Of a DNA stretch of 9,751 nt, positions 5,944-9,751 are shown in pieces. Under the pieces are notes generated by a model that worked only from the letters and a program-made list of their open reading frames with translations, was not told where the DNA came from and ran no database searches. The position numbers were made by a program, and so were the translations under genes. Each line of letters starts with the position of its first letter. Positions within the stretch are counted from its first letter, which is position 1. Source of the DNA: CAWVWF01 sp963933885 (GTDB lineage: Bacteria > Bacteroidota > Bacteroidia > Flavobacteriales_C > GCA-002722245); the NCBI GenBank assembly GCA_963933885.1, contig CAWVWF010000135.1, positions 1 through 9,751 on the forward strand. Reading direction: 5' to 3'.

Positions 5944-8900
5944 ATGAAAAAAATATACAGCTTTATAATAATCTTAATTGCCTTTCAAAGTGAAGCGCAA
6001 CTTGAGATGAATGGGGCATTTCAATCTAATCAAGATAGTGACCATTCTACAATCCTTATTAAAGAAAAAAGTAATACCAAAACATTTACACTTGGGCAAA
6101 AGACTGAAGAAACACTAAGTTGTAGTGATCATGATAACGATGGAATTTGTGATCATGATGATTTAGATGATGATAACGATGGGATACTAGATGTAGACGA
6201 ATGTCCCAATACATACGTTAGTAAAGCTTTTCAAACAAATGGTGGAACATCAACAACATTCCTTGCACCAAGTGCGGATGGAGGTTTTAGCTTTGACATT
6301 TTCAAATTAGACAATTCCTTTAACTTAAATGTAAACGGAGTTGATGTAGTTCCTAACGAAATTCAATGTCATGGAGGAGGAGCTTCTGGTGAATCATTAT
6401 TAGTTTTTTCTTCTGATAAAACTGGATATGGACAAGGCGGTAATGCTAATGTCTGGACAATTAATGGAGATGCTAATAAACCTGTTATAAGGCTTATAAT
6501 TGGTCCTAACGGAGAAGTGTCTTTCCAAGGAAAAAGAAACTCAAGTAGCAATCTAGAGTCGATGGAAATTTGGGGAATTGATCCTCAACCTACTAATATC
6601 ATTTGGAATACTACAGGGAATAATACAGTTATTTTATCTCAGAAGGTAATGGGACCTACTAACATTTCGGGAGAAGGTAACGGGGTTTTATTATGTACCG
6701 AAGATCTTGATGGAGACGGAATTATTAATTCCAAAGATAATGATAGTGATGGTGACGGTTGTCTGGATGCAATTGAAGGCGGAGGTAATTTTACATTATC
6801 AGATTTAAACGGAAATATTTTAAGTGGTTCGGTTGATGCTAATGGAGTTCCAGTAAGTGCCAGCGCGTCAGGACAAGCCATTGGGACGAGTATGGATGGG
6901 AATCTAAAATCAAACGAATGTAGTTGTGATGACAGCGATAACGATGGAGTTTGCGATAACATTGATCTGGATAAAGACAACGACGGAATTTTAGATGTAA
7001 ACGAATGTATGACCAGTAATTTCCAATGGTCCTCACCTCCTCAAGTAAACGGTAATATAGCAACAGGAACAATTAATGGGATTAACTATACTTACACATC
7101 ATCTATTAATATTGAAACTACTCCAGGTATTTTTGCTTACGGTAAGTTTCCTTCAAGTTATAATATACCAAATACAACAGTAATAAAGAATCGATTTATT
7201 TCAAACAACAAAATTACTTTTGCTCAACCTGTTTTGAACCCTACGTTGATGTTCTCTTCCATTGGAGGAGGTAATTCGGTACCTGTTCAATTTTCTAACC
7301 CAGTTGATGTGCTGTTTCAATCTGGCCCAGTAACAATAAATTCTCCTACTCAATTAACAGGAAAAGAAGCGTACGTTGTTTTAAGAATGAATGGGACATT
7401 CTCCGAGATTTCTTTCGATTATTTAGCAGATGAAAACTATGTGAACTTTACTTTCGGAGCAGATTTCGCAACTTTTTGTGACACAGATAATGATGGCACA
7501 CCAGATTACTTAGATACGGATAGCGATGGTGACGGTTGTCTGGATGCAATTGAAGGAGGAGCTGGATTTGAAACAAACGACTTAAATGGATTAATACTAA
7601 AAGGAGCAATTGACGCTAACGGAGTTCCTATTTCCGCTTATGGAGGCCAAAGTGTTGGATCAAGTGCGGACGTTAATACGCTAGATGCAAACTGTATACT
7701 ACCCGTTGTAGTTGATACTTTTTATGTTTGTAAAGGTGAATCTGTAAATATTACTAAAACTGTTTCTGGAATTACAGAATGGTCTGGATCAGAAATTTTC
7801 ACAGCAGTTAACGAATCAACGATCACAGCATCACCCACAAAATCAACCACTTACTACATTAGTACTTTCACAAAGAAACAAGACATTTTAATAAATGGTA
7901 GTTTCGAGAATAACAGTGGAACAGGTATTAGAGACGCATCTGGACTTCCAGGCTGGAATACAACCGCTTCAGATAATAAAGTAGAGATTTGGGCAAATGG
8001 CTTTATAGGGCATGCAAGCTATTCTGGGAATTTCTTGGTTGAATTAAATGCAAATGAGAAATCAGCATTGTATCAAGATATCGCAACAACTCCTGGTGAA
8101 AAATTAGCTTGGGCCTTTGCACATAAAGCAAGAGGTGGCGGTGTTGAAACTGTAGAATTTGAAGTTGGACCTCCAGGAGGACCTTATCAAATAATCGAAA
8201 CAGCAAAGGATTTAAGTGCCACATGGGGTTATTACGAAGGAGTATACGAAATTCCAGCTGGACAAAATGTTACTCGATTTTATTTTTCATCAACAGATCC
8301 TGGAGGCTCTGGAAATCTTATGGATGGAATCGCATTTAATACAGTTGAAGAAGAAAAAGATAGTGTAGTGGTTATTGTTTACGATGGGGATCAACTAAAC
8401 ATTGGAAATGATACTACATTTTGTAATGGAGAATCACTTACACTAGATGCAGGAATTGCTCAAAGTTATTTATGGAGTACAACAGCAACCGCTCAAACCA
8501 TTGATGTTATAACAACAGGAGTTTATTCTGTTGAAGTAACCAATGCTCAAGGATGTAAAAGCAATACATCAATAAACGTAACGGTGAATCCATGCATAGT
8601 AAATCATTTTGATAAGGACACATTATATGTTTGTGAAGGAGATTCAATTTTAGTTGAAGCAAAAGATATTACAACTCAAGTTTGGGGAGGGGAAGACGGA
8701 TTTACGCAAGTTAACGACAATACAATTAAAGTTTCTCCAAGTGATGATGCTTACTACTTTGTTGGAACTGCAGGAAGAACAACAATTGGTCAAAATCTTA
8801 TTGTGAATGGAGATTTCGAAAGTGGGAATTCAGGATTCACAACAGAATATCAAGAGAAATGCACGCCTACTCAGGGACCTGGGAAATTTTGTATTAATAA

Positions 8901-9751
8901 TAACCCGAAAAATGTTCATGGTGGTTTTGCTGCTTGTGGCGATCATACTTCTGGAACCGGTAAAATGTACATTGCTAACGGAGCGCCTGTTGCTGGACAA
9001 AAAGTTTGGTGTCAAACGGTTACAACGGAAGCAAATAAGGATTATGAGTTTTCGGCATGGGTAGCAAGTGTTGTTTCAAGCAACCCTCCAAGTTTTCAGT
9101 TCCAAGTAAATGGAGGTTCAATCGGAACATTAACAGCAAATGTTGGTGCTTGTCAATGGGATCAATATGCAGCAACATGGAATTCAGGAACTACAGTTTC
9201 TGCAGAAATATGCTTAATCAATCAAAATACAGTAGGGTCAGGGAACGACTTTGCTATTGATGATATATCTTTTGCTCCGGTTAATCAAACTGCTTCTGGT
9301 GGTGATTCCATATTAGTTATTGTTCAAGATAAACCAAAGGTTAATTTAGGAAATGACACTATAATTTGCGCTGGTACTGAAGCTACTTTCAAAACAAATT
9401 TAACTGGAGGTTATGCTTGGAGTACAGGTTCAACTCAATCATCAATTACTGTCGATCAAGATGGCGATTTCACTTTAGAAGTAACAAATGCAAATGGTTG
9501 TAAGGATGATGCAACAGTAAACCTAACAATTAAAAGTTTACCTGTTGTTGATTTAGGTAATGACACAACAATTTGTAAAGGTGATATCATTTCAATCTCA
9601 GCTAAAAACAATGGTCTAACATATTTATGGAACACAGGGGATAATTCTCAAGCTATTAATATTACAACAGCCGCAGTATATGGTGTTGTTGTTAGCGATA
9701 ATATTGGTTGTTTAGGAAGTGATTCAATGGAGTTAATCGTTAACCCAATGC
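5944..9751 (+). CDS. Giant secreted modular surface protein, 3'-truncated by the window
   Basis: An open frame of 1269 codons with no stop before the right edge. It starts with a signal peptide (MKKIYSFIIILIAFQSEA, likely cleavage after A18). Residues 60-326 and 328-584 form two related units of Asp-rich, TSP3-like calcium-binding motifs (DxDxDG) interrupted by beta-rich domains at about 88-250 and 356-511. Residues 588-812 and 889-1127 are two composite units, each an Ig/PKD-like domain with a jelly-roll domain inside it (NGSFE at 651-655, NGDFE at 955-959). Simple Ig/PKD-like repeats lie at 815-883, 1131-1198 and 1200-1268, each with an LGNDT- or IGNDT-type start, a core Trp and two Cys (C827-C871, C1142-C1186, C1211-C1256). 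Such proteins in Bacteroidota are typically exported by type IX secretion through a C-terminal sorting domain, which lies outside this window if present. A role in adhesion, gliding or matrix is inferred; no catalytic motif was seen. Confidence 0.9.
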   Translation, partial: MKKIYSFIIILIAFQSEAQLEMNGAFQSNQDSDHSTILIKEKSNTKTFTLGQKTEETLSCSDHDNDGICDHDDLDDDNDGILDVDECPNTYVSKAFQTNGGTSTTFLAPSADGGFSFDIFKLDNSFNLNVNGVDVVPNEIQCHGGGASGESLLVFSSDKTGYGQGGNANVWTINGDANKPVIRLIIGPNGEVSFQGKRNSSSNLESMEIWGIDPQPTNIIWNTTGNNTVILSQKVMGPTNISGEGNGVLLCTEDLDGDGIINSKDNDSDGDGCLDAIEGGGNFTLSDLNGNILSGSVDANGVPVSASASGQAIGTSMDGNLKSNECSCDDSDNDGVCDNIDLDKDNDGILDVNECMTSNFQWSSPPQVNGNIATGTINGINYTYTSSINIETTPGIFAYGKFPSSYNIPNTTVIKNRFISNNKITFAQPVLNPTLMFSSIGGGNSVPVQFSNPVDVLFQSGPVTINSPTQLTGKEAYVVLRMNGTFSEISFDYLADENYVNFTFGADFATFCDTDNDGTPDYLDTDSDGDGCLDAIEGGAGFETNDLNGLILKGAIDANGVPISAYGGQSVGSSADVNTLDANCILPVVVDTFYVCKGESVNITKTVSGITEWSGSEIFTAVNESTITASPTKSTTYYISTFTKKQDILINGSFENNSGTGIRDASGLPGWNTTASDNKVEIWANGFIGHASYSGNFLVELNANEKSALYQDIATTPGEKLAWAFAHKARGGGVETVEFEVGPPGGPYQIIETAKDLSATWGYYEGVYEIPAGQNVTRFYFSSTDPGGSGNLMDGIAFNTVEEEKDSVVVIVYDGDQLNIGNDTTFCNGESLTLDAGIAQSYLWSTTATAQTIDVITTGVYSVEVTNAQGCKSNTSINVTVNPCIVNHFDKDTLYVCEGDSILVEAKDITTQVWGGEDGFTQVNDNTIKVSPSDDAYYFVGTAGRTTIGQNLIVNGDFESGNSGFTTEYQEKCTPTQGPGKFCINNNPKNVHGGFAACGDHTSGTGKMYIANGAPVAGQKVWCQTVTTEANKDYEFSAWVASVVSSNPPSFQFQVNGGSIGTLTANVGACQWDQYAATWNSGTTVSAEICLINQNTVGSGNDFAIDDISFAPVNQTASGGDSILVIVQDKPKVNLGNDTIICAGTEATFKTNLTGGYAWSTGSTQSSITVDQDGDFTLEVTNANGCKDDATVNLTIKSLPVVDLGNDTTICKGDIISISAKNNGLTYLWNTGDNSQAINITTAAVYGVVVSDNIGCLGSDSMELIVNPM
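6121..7695 (+). repeat. Two-copy in-gene repeat of an Asp-rich module with inserted beta domain
   Basis: Copy 1 covers residues 60-326 (6121-6921) and copy 2 residues 328-584 (6925-7695). Both run: DNDGIC or DNDGVC, then DNDGILDV-x-EC, a beta domain of about 155-165 residues, a second Asp-rich part ending SDGDGCLDAIEGG, and a closing segment with DLNG and DANGVP. The inserted beta domains are not alike, whereas the flanks are. At the DNA level 6742-6779 and 7519-7556 are identical over 38 bases except one T/C change, offset by 777 bp (259 codons). Confidence 0.8.
7705..9324 (+). repeat. Two-copy composite: Ig-like domain split by a jelly-roll domain
   Basis: Copy 1 is residues 588-812 (7705-8379), copy 2 residues 889-1127 (8608-9324). 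Each opens with an Ig-like head (DTFYVCKGES; DTLYVCEGDS), reaches a TTYYIST or DAYYFVGT strand, continues into a jelly-roll resembling carbohydrate-binding modules, and closes with a strand KDSVVVIV or GDSILVIV that looks like the missing last Ig strand. A simple Ig repeat (8386-8592) separates the copies. The jelly-rolls differ in sequence: the first lacks Cys, the second has several. Confidence 0.6.
8386..9747 (+). repeat. Simple Ig/PKD-like repeats (three seen)
   Basis: Units at 8386-8592, 9334-9537 and 9541-9747, about 68-69 residues each. The shared pattern is (L/I)GNDT, x-x-C-x-G, a YLWS, YAWS or YLWN core, a strand ending GVYSVEV, GDFTLEV or AVYGVVV, then N-x-x-GC and a final beta strand. 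The last two are adjacent, so more copies are likely beyond the right edge. Confidence 0.8.

Noticed and set aside
6369..7072. Several minus-strand frames of 60-113 codons
   Set aside because: They are antisense to the giant secreted protein, whose plus-strand frame is continuous and shows clear domains. Their Ser/Pro/Leu-rich composition mirrors Asp/Gly-rich codons.
6121..7560. Recurrent short GAT/GGT-rich repeats that could be mistaken for a CRISPR or satellite array
   Set aside because: They are irregularly spaced, in frame, and encode DxDxDG calcium-binding motifs.
8003..9260. Short frames on both strands (8003-8224 minus, 8807-9064 plus, 8830-9015 minus, 9057-9260 plus)
   Set aside because: All are out-of-frame shadows within jelly-roll and Ig-like coding sequence of the giant gene.

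Overview
The window looks like chromosomal DNA of an AT-rich Bacteroidota bacterium, most likely a Flavobacteriales member. Three things suggest this: TAnnTTTG-type -7 boxes with little or no Shine-Dalgarno signal, a large modular secreted protein built from Asp-rich calcium-binding, PKD/Ig-like and jelly-roll modules of the kind exported by type IX secretion in this phylum, and strongly AT-biased codon use. No mobile element, CRISPR array, tRNA or rRNA was found.

Layout. Positions 1-236 hold no gene that can be assigned. Positions 237-2114 (minus) encode a multi-spanning membrane protein with a GT-C/TMTC-like N-terminal half and about six C-terminal TPRs. It diverges, across an 83-bp gap, from a tight three-gene plus-strand operon (2198-5617): a UbiA-family phosphoribosyl-polyprenyl-phosphate synthase, a single polypeptide joining DprE1-like oxidase and DprE2-like reductase domains, and a HAD-IB phosphatase. 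A 326-bp AT-rich gap with several repeats and dyads follows. From 5944 a secreted giant modular protein begins and runs off the right edge, with 1269 codons visible and no stop.

How the genes fit together. The three operon genes carry domains for all four steps that turn PRPP and polyprenyl phosphate into polyprenyl-phosphoryl-arabinofuranose: phosphoribosyl transfer, 5'-dephosphorylation, 2'-oxidation and 2'-keto reduction. The divergent GT-C/TPR protein belongs to a fold class that uses lipid-phosphate-linked sugars, so it is a candidate user of this donor. That last link is inference. The giant protein is probably a cell-surface adhesin or matrix protein; nothing in the sequence ties it to the sugar pathway except its position.

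Most notable: the DprE1-DprE2 fusion, the compact complete donor pathway next to a GT-C/TPR enzyme, and the nested architecture of the giant protein, in which jelly-roll domains appear inserted into Ig-like domains and beta domains are inserted between Asp-rich repeats.
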